Below are positions 1-7,843 of a DNA stretch of 17,068 nucleotides, piece by piece. A program made the position numbers and the translations under genes. Position 1 is the first letter of the stretch, and each line of letters starts with the position of its first letter. The stretch lies in assembly GCA_034439915.1 (NCBI GenBank), contig JAWXBI010000295.1, positions 1-17,068 on the forward strand, in the 5' to 3' direction. The notes beneath the pieces are model-generated. The model searched no databases. It was not told the origin of the DNA and saw nothing but the letters and a program-made list of their open reading frames with translations. The stretch is from JADJLQ01 sp034439915. Its GTDB lineage: Bacteria > Bacteroidota > Bacteroidia > Chitinophagales > Saprospiraceae.

Positions 1-1255
1 AGGTTGAGGTTGAGGTTGAGGCCCGAGAAATCGGGGAAGGTTGAGGATGGGGTACAATAAGGTAAACCCTATAGATCAAAACAGCACAGATCAACATCAC
101 CGCGACGCTGATAAATCCCAGGGTAGGGTAGTTTTCAATAGGACTGTGGCTGTCTTTTTGGGTTACGATCATACCCGCAACAGCAGCAGCAATCCCGCCG
201 GCAATTTGTTGTAGGGAGGAGCTAATACTCATAAACGCCCCGCGATCTTTGAGTCCGGGAAGGGCAGTTGTAATCGTTGAAGCGGGGATCATCCTGGACA
301 TGATCCCGGCGAACAAAAGGATATTAAAAATCATGATTCCCCACAGTGGGATTACCGGTAAATGGGTGTAAATGATAATGCAAATAGAAGCCCAGACCGA
401 TCCGAACAAGAATATTTTGAACCGGTCAAATTTATCACTCAACCTTCCGACCAGGGGCATGATAATAATAGAGGATATTCCAGTGGCTACAAACAACAAG
501 GGTAATTGGGCAGGTGACACCTGTAAATTATTTATAGCATACGCGCTGCCAAAAGGCATCATCAAAAATCCACCGATGGATAAAAATGCGGTAGCTACAA
601 AGGCCAGTTGATAACGCGGATTGGCTGATACCGTCCTGAAATGGCGAAAAGCATTTACCTCGCGAGCGCCTTCCAAATGGTCGTCCACTGGTTTCATGAC
701 TCTGAAAATAATGATAACAATAATCAGGGCCAGGACGACGATCATCAAAAATGGAGCATGCCAGTCCCATAAATTGGCCAGATAAATACCAATAGGAATG
801 CCCAGAACCTGGCTTGCTGCAAATCCCATTTGAATAAAACCGATCGCCCTTCCCCTTACCTGAATGGCAAATAAATCAGTAATAATAGCCATGACGACTG
901 CACCCATTACTCCGCCGAATAAACCGGTAATAATGCGCGCGATCAACAAAAAATGATAGGTCGGTGCCAATCCGCAACAGAGGGTGCCTATGATAAATCC
1001 CGTGTAAAAAAACAACAACAATTTTTTACGGTCAAACCGATCGGCAAACCCGGCAGCCAGCAAACCTGAAATCCCAGCGCTGAAGGCATAGCTGGATACG
1101 GCAAATCCAAATTGCCTGGGTGTAATCTGCAATGCTTTGATCATATAATCCCCCAATGGTGACATCACCATAAAATCGAGGATGATGGTAAACTGGGTCA
1201 GTGCCAACAGCGCAATGATGATTTTTTGATAGGGACTTAGAATGAAGTTATTCAT
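1..1255 (-). CDS. MFS transporter, DHA1-like, 3' end cut by window edge
   Basis: About 418 codons are open without a stop from the ATG at 1255 to the left edge. The translation is a major facilitator superfamily protein with roughly 12 hydrophobic segments. The loop after TM2 carries the MFS motif A-like string GFADRFDRKKLL (about residues 55-66), and a second half-copy, GRLSDKFDRFK, follows TM8, as expected of the duplicated 6+6 fold. The N-terminus (LDFMVMSPLGDYM) resembles drug/sugar efflux members of the DHA1 group rather than the aromatic acid importer PcaK. TM12 ends near codon 397, so the true stop should lie just outside the window. The last codons come from a TCAACC hexanucleotide repeat and give an odd PQPSPISRASTSTST tail. 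It lies 183 bp downstream of the glycosidase-like gene on the same strand. The substrate is unknown; sugar or aromatic export/import are both possible. Confidence 0.88.
   Translation of the reverse strand, partial: MNNFILSPYQKIIIALLALTQFTIILDFMVMSPLGDYMIKALQITPRQFGFAVSSYAFSAGISGLLAAGFADRFDRKKLLLFFYTGFIIGTLCCGLAPTYHFLLIARIITGLFGGVMGAVVMAIITDLFAIQVRGRAIGFIQMGFAASQVLGIPIGIYLANLWDWHAPFLMIVVLALIIVIIIFRVMKPVDDHLEGAREVNAFRHFRTVSANPRYQLAFVATAFLSIGGFLMMPFGSAYAINNLQVSPAQLPLLFVATGISSIIIMPLVGRLSDKFDRFKIFLFGSVWASICIIIYTHLPVIPLWGIMIFNILLFAGIMSRMIPASTITTALPGLKDRGAFMSISSSLQQIAGGIAAAVAGMIVTQKDSHSPIENYPTLGFISVAVMLICAVLIYRVYLIVPHPQPSPISRASTSTST
2..46. repeat. GGTTGA hexanucleotide repeat with a small hairpin
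   Basis: Three tandem copies of GGTTGA (positions 2-19) are followed by CCCGA-GAAA-TCGGG (22-35), a perfect 5-bp stem closed by a GAAA loop, and then another GGTTGAGG copy (40-46). The unit lies inside the coding end of the MFS gene on the opposite strand. It may continue beyond the left edge. It looks like a dispersed or slippage-prone element rather than protein-selected sequence. Confidence 0.6.
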
Positions 1256-1438
1256 GATTTTAGGGAATTAGAGCAAGAAGATTTTCTATGTTGAAGTCCT
1301 GGGCCCCGAGATGGTGGATGCAAGGCTTTCAGGACCACGTCGAGCGTTTGGTTTAGGGTGACGTTATTTTTATTTCCGGATCCTGAATTCCAAGAGTTGA
1401 AATTGAAGGGTTTCAATGCCAATGAAAGGGGTTTATAC

Positions 1439-3676
1439 TTACGGGGACGGTTTGACAATGAACTCCCATTTGGCCGCTTTGACGATTTCCAGGTCTTTTT
1501 CAACCTGGGGCAATAAACCTTCCCAGGAAAATAATTTAAAATCTTGATAACCTGCAAGTGCAACATGTGGTGTTGGTTTATACCTTCCACGAGTCAATTC
1601 GATTACCTTGAGCCAGTGGGCTTTGGCGGCCTCCAGGTGGATAAGGGATTTATTCTGGTCGGTATTTTTGCCAAGTTTACGGAATGTATGTAGGGCAATA
1701 CCGGCCCGGATTTTTTCTGAAAAATACAAACTCAGATAAGCCCAGGTAGCGACATCATCCCACTCTGATCCAAGGTCCACGTGAGGTTGACTCAGTTTTT
1801 TTGCATCCTCATAATAGGTAAGTGCCAGGCGGCTATCTTTTTCAGACAACATCGCCAGTTGCATTGGGGTAATCATGCTATCCGGCATCGGGAGTTTATT
1901 GAGTTTTTTATCAACGTATTGAGGAATTGTATATAAAAGGGGGTCCAGGGTTTCATGATGGATAAACTCATCAATGGAGATGAATGGTGAGCTCCGATCG
2001 ACCAAACCATCTGGATTGGATGGAGCCGGTGCCAAAAACCCCTCTGAATACAAGGTATAATCCCAGGTCGAACGATGAAAAGAGGCCAGTCTCAATGGCA
2101 TTTGACTTACCAGTTGATAAGCTCGGAATAATGGAACTCCGTGGTCGCTGCCGTACCTTCCGGACATCAGGGATTCCAGTTCTTTTTCCGATAAATCCGG
2201 ATTATACAACAAACGTCCCCACAGGGCATAGCACAACCATTGTTTTTCAAATGCATAAGTCCAGGATCTTTTAATGGAATCCTGGATGGAATAATCCACT
2301 GCAGGAACATATCCTTCCGAACCAATAAAATACCCATTGACATATTCTTTGGAGTTGGTTTTTATATGCGTGCGAATAAAGTCAGCCTGTCCCCAACGGA
2401 GTATAAAAAAATCCTCGTTCCGGATCATCCATTGAATCCGGTAATTCAACGGCAGGGGATTCCAGAACCGTTCGTCCAGTTTACCGCTGTGATAATCATG
2501 AGTAATAGCCAGGCGTGGGGTAGAATGTCCGTGAGACCAATTGAATTTGATTTCTACCAGAGCCGGCTCCGGTAATCGGGCTTTATCCAGCAAGTTCCTC
2601 ATAGCTAAGGGGTCCCCAGCCAATACAGACCGATGGATAAATTTAACCCGACGCGATGCAGCCTGCATTCCGGCAACGAAGGTTTCTTGGATCCAATCCT
2701 CTCTTTGCTGTGGACTCATTTTTTCATCAAAGGTGCCCATCCAATCCGCAAGGGTTACCCCTATGCCCGTCAGGTCCGGGTATTCGTCAATTAGTTGGGT
2801 GACGCTTTCCCTCGTATATCGTTTGACGGTGTCTGACAGGTCGCTGTATTCCGAAACCTTATAGGCTTTTGCAAATTCCGGAGAAACGGCAATATTCCAA
2901 TTGACAACAAACGTTTGAATCCCTCGTACTTTGGCCATTCTGAATAACGCTTTCCAAAAATTTTGCCAGGTCTTCATTTCAGTTTCATTGAAATTATTCG
3001 CCAGGGGAAAAGATTTGGATGAAATCATAAATGAAAATGGATGGATGTTCCATAGGGATAAGGCATTAAATCGGTTGTCCACCATCATATCCAGGAATTT
3101 TTCCCAAAATTTCAAGTCCCTGCAAGTAGCTTCGTGAAGTGTAATTGCTTTTTGGTTACGATAAGGTGACCAGGGCAGGTTAAATTTGATGATCCGGTAT
3201 TCCAGTCTGGGATTAGCCGTTTTATTTTCCAGGTTATTCAGGTCATGATAGATTTTCCAGGCTTCCCGGATTTCAGTAAGGCCATAGATCGCCCCCACAG
3301 CATCCTGATAAAGCAGACAAAGCGTAGCATGCCCGGGGAGCCATTTGAGCACGAACCCTTCTTCTCCAAGGGCTTCAAAATCCTGATCGGTAATTCCGTC
3401 TATGGGATAATTGGGAAATTCTGATTTAGAAAGTAAAATCAGATGAGGCGCTATAGCTGGTTTTGAGGTGAGTTGCTGCAAATTGTAGACTACCAATGGC
3501 GTTGTTTCTTTAAGCCGGGCCATGGCATATACTATACTTTCATTTTTATAATTATAGGCCAGGTGCAATTGGGCAAAAGAAGAAAACGGTAAAAACCAAA
3601 AGCTTATCCAAATCAGGACCCTCTCGTTCCATGGACTGGTGGATACTGGACTATTCCGGAAAGGAAGAATGTTCAT
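1439..3676 (-). CDS. secreted alpha-glucuronidase-like (GH67/GH20-like) glycosidase
   Basis: A 745-residue protein from the ATG at 3676. A GTG 36 bp upstream (3712) is also in frame, but the ATG puts a good signal peptide at residues 1-36 (basic NER, then hydrophobic VLIWISFWFLPFSSFAQ). Residues about 40-150 resemble the small alpha/beta N-terminal domain found before GH67 and GH20 barrels (ends in VGAIYGLTEIREAWK). Residues about 155-480 look like a TIM barrel with conserved-looking acids (GVTLADW, YFIGSEGYV), followed by a helical C-terminal region. GH67 enzymes remove glucuronic acid from xylan, but the exact family and substrate cannot be fixed by eye, and catalytic acids were not assigned. 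It starts just after the fused CoA-transferase stop (42 bp from the ATG), so it probably shares the pca transcript. No Shine-Dalgarno is seen. Confidence 0.6.
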   Translation of the reverse strand: MNILPFRNSPVSTSPWNERVLIWISFWFLPFSSFAQLHLAYNYKNESIVYAMARLKETTPLVVYNLQQLTSKPAIAPHLILLSKSEFPNYPIDGITDQDFEALGEEGFVLKWLPGHATLCLLYQDAVGAIYGLTEIREAWKIYHDLNNLENKTANPRLEYRIIKFNLPWSPYRNQKAITLHEATCRDLKFWEKFLDMMVDNRFNALSLWNIHPFSFMISSKSFPLANNFNETEMKTWQNFWKALFRMAKVRGIQTFVVNWNIAVSPEFAKAYKVSEYSDLSDTVKRYTRESVTQLIDEYPDLTGIGVTLADWMGTFDEKMSPQQREDWIQETFVAGMQAASRRVKFIHRSVLAGDPLAMRNLLDKARLPEPALVEIKFNWSHGHSTPRLAITHDYHSGKLDERFWNPLPLNYRIQWMIRNEDFFILRWGQADFIRTHIKTNSKEYVNGYFIGSEGYVPAVDYSIQDSIKRSWTYAFEKQWLCYALWGRLLYNPDLSEKELESLMSGRYGSDHGVPLFRAYQLVSQMPLRLASFHRSTWDYTLYSEGFLAPAPSNPDGLVDRSSPFISIDEFIHHETLDPLLYTIPQYVDKKLNKLPMPDSMITPMQLAMLSEKDSRLALTYYEDAKKLSQPHVDLGSEWDDVATWAYLSLYFSEKIRAGIALHTFRKLGKNTDQNKSLIHLEAAKAHWLKVIELTRGRYKPTPHVALAGYQDFKLFSWEGLLPQVEKDLEIVKAAKWEFIVKPSP

Positions 3677-3718
3677 TTTTTTGCCGCGCTTTGTCAAATA
3701 ACTGTATAACACTTATTA

Positions 3719-5068
3719 TTATTTGAAAATGGAAGTGATAAATTCAGTATCGGTTTTCAATTTTATTTCATCCAGGGTGTGACCGGTCATGATTTCGACC
3801 AGGGTAAGTTTGCCATCTATAAAATGGAACACCCCCAGTTCAGTAATGATTTTATCCACTACATTTTTTGCTGTTAAAGGCAAGCTGCAGGTTTGGACTA
3901 TCTTAGATGACCCATCCGGATTGGTATGTGTCATCAATATAATTAGTTTTTTCGCCCCAACCGCCAGATCCATGGCCCCGCCGACGCCCAGCAGTGGTTT
4001 ACCGGGCACTGCCCAGTTGGCAAGATTGCGATGGGAATCCACCTGCAAACCGCCCATGATTGCTATATCAATGTGTCCTCCCCGTATCATAGCAAAGGAA
4101 TCGGCACTATCGAAATAGCTACTCCCAGGCAAAGCCGTTACCGGGATTTTACCTGCATTGACAGGGTAATGCATGGCCCCACCTTCATCTTCCGGGCTTG
4201 GCCCTATACCCAACATCCCATTTTCTGAATGGAGAATTATACCAGCACCCGGTTTTATAAAATCGGCGACCAAAGTTGGTATACCTATACCCAAATTGAC
4301 AACATCGCCTTTTTTCAGTTCGGCAAAAGCCCTTTGAGCAATGGTTGTTCTTACTCCACCTTCCTTCTTTGAACTAACCAGTGATGCTGAGGTGCCCAGA
4401 TCTTCCAGGGTTAATTTTGCCTCCACCAAAAAATCCACATAACAACCTGGGGTATGGATTTGCTCGGGGGGTATGGAACCAATGGGAACAATTTCTTCTG
4501 CCTCGACTATAACAAGGTCGGCTGCCGTTGCCATCGCTTTATTAAAATTTTGTTCCGTCATGCGATACATCAGGTTGCCCGAAGTATCCGCCTTCCAGGC
4601 CCGGATAAAGGCCACATTAGCCCGCAGTCCCCGAATAAAAACTTGTTCGATTCCATTTATAATTTTTGATTCTTTATCCTTAGACAGCAAAGTCCCTGCC
4701 GAAGCCGGTGTATAAAAACCACCGATCCCCGCTCCTCCGGCCCGGATGGCTTCGGCGAGGCTGCCCTGTGGCAACAATTCATATTCGATTTCGCCTGCCT
4801 GTGCTGCTTTCACTGCATCAGGATTACTGGTTAGAAAGGAACCGATCACTTTTTTTATTTGCCCGTTGCGAAGCAGTTTGCCCCCACCCAGCCCGGGCTC
4901 GCCGGTATTGTTGGCGATATAAGTCAGGTCTTTGACTTTTGTAAGTGCTAGTGAATGCAACAGATGTACTGGGTTGCCGGTCATACCAAATCCTCCAATC
5001 ATGATCCGATCGCCGTTATTTACCAGGGCGGCGGCTTGAGTGAGGTTTAGGATGGGGACAGTTTTCAT
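3719..5068 (-). CDS. pcaIJ: fused 3-oxoadipate (3-oxoacid) CoA-transferase, A+B subunits
   Basis: 449 residues holding both subunits of a type I CoA-transferase in one chain. The A half (about 1-225) has the GGFGMTGNP and GGGKLLRNGQ strings typical of subunit A. The B half (about 236-449) has GIGIPTL and the SENGMLG motif, whose Glu282 should be the catalytic glutamate that forms the glutamyl-CoA thioester. It transfers CoA from succinyl-CoA to 3-oxoadipate to give 3-oxoadipyl-CoA. The family also includes acetoacetate-specific SCOT/ScoAB enzymes, so the 3-oxoadipate assignment rests on its position 31 bp after pcaG in a pca cluster. Bacterial PcaI and PcaJ are usually separate polypeptides, whereas the fused A-B order matches eukaryotic SCOT and some bacterial single-chain enzymes. 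It is cytoplasmic and there is no sign of damage. Confidence 0.88.
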   Translation of the reverse strand: MKTVPILNLTQAAALVNNGDRIMIGGFGMTGNPVHLLHSLALTKVKDLTYIANNTGEPGLGGGKLLRNGQIKKVIGSFLTSNPDAVKAAQAGEIEYELLPQGSLAEAIRAGGAGIGGFYTPASAGTLLSKDKESKIINGIEQVFIRGLRANVAFIRAWKADTSGNLMYRMTEQNFNKAMATAADLVIVEAEEIVPIGSIPPEQIHTPGCYVDFLVEAKLTLEDLGTSASLVSSKKEGGVRTTIAQRAFAELKKGDVVNLGIGIPTLVADFIKPGAGIILHSENGMLGIGPSPEDEGGAMHYPVNAGKIPVTALPGSSYFDSADSFAMIRGGHIDIAIMGGLQVDSHRNLANWAVPGKPLLGVGGAMDLAVGAKKLIILMTHTNPDGSSKIVQTCSLPLTAKNVVDKIITELGVFHFIDGKLTLVEIMTGHTLDEIKLKTDTEFITSIFK

Positions 5069-5099
5069 TGGATAAGGAACACGATATTAGAGATTTATT

Positions 5100-5687
5100 T
5101 CATACATCGAAAAATACGGTTTCTTTTTCCCCCTGCATATAAATATCAAATTGATGAATCTCTTTATTGTTTTCAATAGTCTTTACAGTCAATAAGGTGG
5201 ATCGCCGATCGGGTGGTACAGATATCCACACGTCGTCTTTTGTATTCAGCCGTTCAAATTCTTTAAAATAAATCCTGGTGTAGACATGAGAAAGTTGTCC
5301 GCGCATAAAAAGGATGACATTGATGTGAGGGGCTTGATCACCTACCGGTCCGGGTTTAATGGTTTGAAAGATATATTCACAGGATTCCAGGGTCCCGGTG
5401 CCCTGCCTGCCGAACAGATTTTGAATCGAATCTTTCCCCCCTAAATAGTTGCCGCAATGATCTGCCTGCCACAGTTCGATCATGGCATCGGGGATCGGCT
5501 GATTTTCTCCATCAAATATTTTTCCTTTTAGAATGATGTGTTGTCCGGGAAAATTTTCGGGTACCATCTCCCCATTGTTCAGGCTACTGAATGGATAACC
5601 GTATTGTTCAGCCGTAAGCCCATAAGCAAAATAGGGGCCTACGGTTTGGGAGGGGGTTTGATGAATAGGGTTATTTAAAGGATCCAT
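5100..5687 (-). CDS. pcaG: protocatechuate 3,4-dioxygenase, alpha subunit
   Basis: A 195-residue intradiol dioxygenase subunit. The N-terminal string TPSQTVGPYF (11-20) is a hallmark of PcaG. The beta-sandwich core (about 48-190) includes IPDAMIELWQAD and QAPHINVILFMRG. The alpha subunit lacks the full set of iron ligands, as usual for PcaG, and pairs with PcaH to build the active site that cleaves protocatechuate between C3 and C4 to 3-carboxy-cis,cis-muconate. It follows pcaH on the same strand after a 138-bp gap, wider than the tight spacing between these partners in most operons, and no gene is seen in that gap. The length is close to the usual 190-210 residues. It is very probably co-transcribed with pcaH and the CoA-transferase. 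Confidence 0.95.
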   Translation of the reverse strand: MDPLNNPIHQTPSQTVGPYFAYGLTAEQYGYPFSSLNNGEMVPENFPGQHIILKGKIFDGENQPIPDAMIELWQADHCGNYLGGKDSIQNLFGRQGTGTLESCEYIFQTIKPGPVGDQAPHINVILFMRGQLSHVYTRIYFKEFERLNTKDDVWISVPPDRRSTLLTVKTIENNKEIHQFDIYMQGEKETVFFDV

Positions 5688-5825
5688 ATCGGTCCAAAGA
5701 ATTATATGTTCAGGTCAAACAATTTAGCAGATAAATTAACCAATGAAAACACTATGTATACGGAGTTTCTATGTAGGTGATATTTCTCAGCTTCCTTATT
5801 GATCCGGGTGGTTTAAGGATGAGCT

Positions 5826-6521
5826 TCATTTTTCGAAGGGCGTGTGATTTTTTCCTCTCAGCACGATATTAAACTCATATCCCAGGGCAAAACCCTCTTC
5901 CGTATAATCAACGTTAAATGAGGAAATCAATAAACTCCTGGCTGCTACAGGCACTCCTTTAAAAACCGGATCGTACTCCAGCAATGGATCACCAGGGAAA
6001 TACATTTGGGTTGCCAATCGGTTGGTGATGTTCCGTCCAAATAACGAAAAATGGATGTGATTGGGGCGCCAGGCATTAAAATGATTGCCCCAGGGATACG
6101 CCCCGGGTTTTATGGTATAAAATTTATAACACCCATTTGAATCGGTCATGCAACGGCCACCGCCTAAAAAATTGGGATCTAAGGGGGCTTGATGTTGGTC
6201 TGCTTTATGTACGTATCGGCCTGCAGCATTGGCCTGCCAGATTTCAATCAGGGTATGGGAGATGGGCCTGCCTAATTCGTCAGTGACCCTACCGGCAATT
6301 ATAATTCGCTCACCCAGGGGTTCTCCATTTACCTTCGCATTTTTTGTTAGATCCTGGTCATTCAGGCGTACGACATCGTCTCCGAATACCGGGCCGGTTA
6401 ATTCACTGAGGGTATGTTTGATAGGCATCAATGGTTTGGAAGGAGCCCGGTATACAGTGGATTTGTAATCTGGGTACAAAAATGGTGGATGTACAGACCA
6501 GTCACGGGAGGAAGAATTCAT
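5826..6521 (-). CDS. pcaH: protocatechuate 3,4-dioxygenase, beta subunit (catalytic iron)
   Basis: 231 residues from the ATG at 6521, 10 bp after the pcaC stop. The frame stays open upstream to 6749, but that stretch overlaps pcaC and does not read as PcaH, so 6521 is the better start. The Fe(III) ligands of the family are present: Tyr103 (in AAGRY), Tyr142 (in GAYPW), and His155 and His157 (in RPNHIHFSLFG), with the conserved active-site Arg152 just before. The N-terminus (RDWSVHPPFLYPDYKST) matches the PcaH pattern of a conserved YxSTxxR-like strand. With PcaG it forms the alpha/beta protomer that opens the ring of protocatechuate with O2. Length is typical (about 230-240) and nothing suggests damage. 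Confidence 0.96.
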   Translation of the reverse strand: MNSSSRDWSVHPPFLYPDYKSTVYRAPSKPLMPIKHTLSELTGPVFGDDVVRLNDQDLTKNAKVNGEPLGERIIIAGRVTDELGRPISHTLIEIWQANAAGRYVHKADQHQAPLDPNFLGGGRCMTDSNGCYKFYTIKPGAYPWGNHFNAWRPNHIHFSLFGRNITNRLATQMYFPGDPLLEYDPVFKGVPVAARSLLISSFNVDYTEEGFALGYEFNIVLRGKNHTPFEK

Positions 6522-6531
6522 ATTATATATT

Positions 6532-6933
6532 TCAGGTTTTGGACTCACTGCCTGCGGGATTAGCCAGGTCAGACAATATATTTTTTGCAATTTTAAAAGC
6601 ATGGTTGGCAGCCGGTACTCCGGCATAAACGGCAGTTTGAAGTAAAACTTCTTTAATATCATCAGCGCTTGCCCCGGTATTTTGAGTTGCCCGGATATGT
6701 AAAGCCAACTCCTCATCCTGTCCAAGTGCGGTAAGCAGGGCAATGACAATCAGGCTTCGTTCGCGATGGGTAAGGCCTGGCCTGGTCCAGATAGTACCCC
6801 ATACATTTTTGGTTATGTATTCCTGGAATTCATTATCAAATTCTGTTTTATTGGCTTCTGTCCGATCGACATAGGTATCACCCAATACCATCCGGCGGGT
6901 GTGCATTCCGGCTTCGTATAATTTATCATTCAT
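6532..6933 (-). CDS. pcaC: 4-carboxymuconolactone decarboxylase
   Basis: A 133-residue single-domain protein of the CMD/AhpD-like fold. The N-terminal YEAGMHTRRMVLGDTYVDR (residues 6-24) is the PcaC signature, followed by EFQEYITKNVWGTIWTRPGL and RERSLIVIALLTALGQ, with a conserved HIRA helix and TAVYAGVPAANHAF near the end. PcaC decarboxylates 4-carboxymuconolactone to 3-oxoadipate enol-lactone, the substrate of PcaD. It lies 117 bp downstream of pcaD and 10 bp upstream of pcaH. In many proteobacteria PcaC and PcaD are fused as PcaL; here they are separate genes. Length is normal and the frame intact. Confidence 0.95.
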   Translation of the reverse strand: MNDKLYEAGMHTRRMVLGDTYVDRTEANKTEFDNEFQEYITKNVWGTIWTRPGLTHRERSLIVIALLTALGQDEELALHIRATQNTGASADDIKEVLLQTAVYAGVPAANHAFKIAKNILSDLANPAGSESKT

Positions 6934-7050
6934 GCTTAACAGTGTTATTTATATCAATATAGCGAGTTTATTTCATGGAAAAAAGCCTTTCCTTGGAAGG
7001 GATACAGAATGGCTTCCCCATTTAAATTGAAAATGAAATAAGAGATACGT

Positions 7051-7842
7051 TTATTGGTGACCTTCAATAAAATGTACAATCAGGTTGGTCATTTTTTCCG
7101 GATTATCCAGGCAAGGCAGGTGACCTGACTTTTCAATAACGGCATAGCTGGAGGTTTTTATCAGTTCAGCAAGCTTTTTTACATCTTCAGGAGTAGTGGC
7201 CCTGTCTTCATCACCTACAACGCAAAGCGTTGGGATATCAATCGTTCCTGCTATCTGAGATAAATCTGCATCACTAATGGCAGCGCAGGTATCTATATAT
7301 CCCTGAACGGGGCTGCGTTCCAGCATGTTTTTGTACCCCCTGACCAGGTCCGGAAATTTCAATTTATAATTTTTGGAAAACCATCGTGCGACCACTTCGG
7401 ATGATATCGCGATCAATCCACCTTCTGTTACTTTTTTTATCCGTTCATTCCAACTCGAGGTCGTTCCAATTTTATAACAAGTATCGCCCAGTACCAATTT
7501 TAAAATGCGTTTTTGGAGTTGATTAGCCAGTAAAAGTGCAATCATACCGCCTACTGACAAACCAATGGGAATAAGATTTTTTTTAATCCCCAGGTAATCG
7601 ATTAATGCGGTCAGATCTGCACAATAATCCTTCAATCCACCAGGGGCAGGGCAGGAATCCGATAAACCATGTCCCCTTAAGTCATGCACTAAAACATTGC
7701 CATAGGGTAGAACGAGCGGGGTCACACTATCCTATATCCTGAAATCCATACCCAGGGAATGAATCAGAATAAAGGTTTGATCCATGCCCTGATCGATATA
7801 GAGGTAATGGATTAATTGTCTGTTAGAGGAATAAAAAGACAT
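7051..7842 (-). pseudogene. pcaD: 3-oxoadipate enol-lactonase, interrupted by an in-frame TAG
   Basis: From the ATG at 7842 the frame reads MSFYSSNRQLIHYLYIDQ, continues through ILIHSLGMDFRI, then hits TAG at 7734-7732 (codon 37), and goes on in the same frame as DSVTPLVLPYGN to the normal C-terminus, 263 codons in all. Family members have Trp at this place (SLG.D.R.WD), so the lesion looks like one TGG to TAG change. The rest is an intact alpha/beta hydrolase: GLSVGG nucleophile elbow (Ser96), acid in GDEDRATTP (about Asp213), and His241 in KSGHLP. A restart at GTG 7725 would give 224 residues without the first strands and the HSLG oxyanion region, so it is unlikely to be active. The start is firm: pobA ends in TAA with one base between. 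It could instead be a base-call error. Confidence 0.85.
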
Positions 7843-7843
7843 C

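Noticed and set aside
1252..1590. 112-codon minus-strand frame spanning the gap before the MFS gene
   Set aside because: It overlaps the 3' end of the glycosidase-like gene in another frame, is low in hydrophobic periodicity and resembles no protein; probably chance.
5688..5825. Small gene or riboswitch in the 138-bp pcaH-pcaG gap
   Set aside because: No open frame of note, no conserved riboswitch-like pattern and no strong hairpin could be seen.
6522..6749. In-frame upstream extension of pcaH giving a 307-residue protein
   Set aside because: The extra 76 codons overlap pcaC in another frame and show no PcaH-like sequence; the family length fits the ATG at 6521.
6986..7001. Hairpin CCTTTCC-TT-GGAAGGG between pcaD and pcaC as a terminator
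   Set aside because: The stem is imperfect and no T run follows on the minus strand; it lies inside what is otherwise a single-direction operon.
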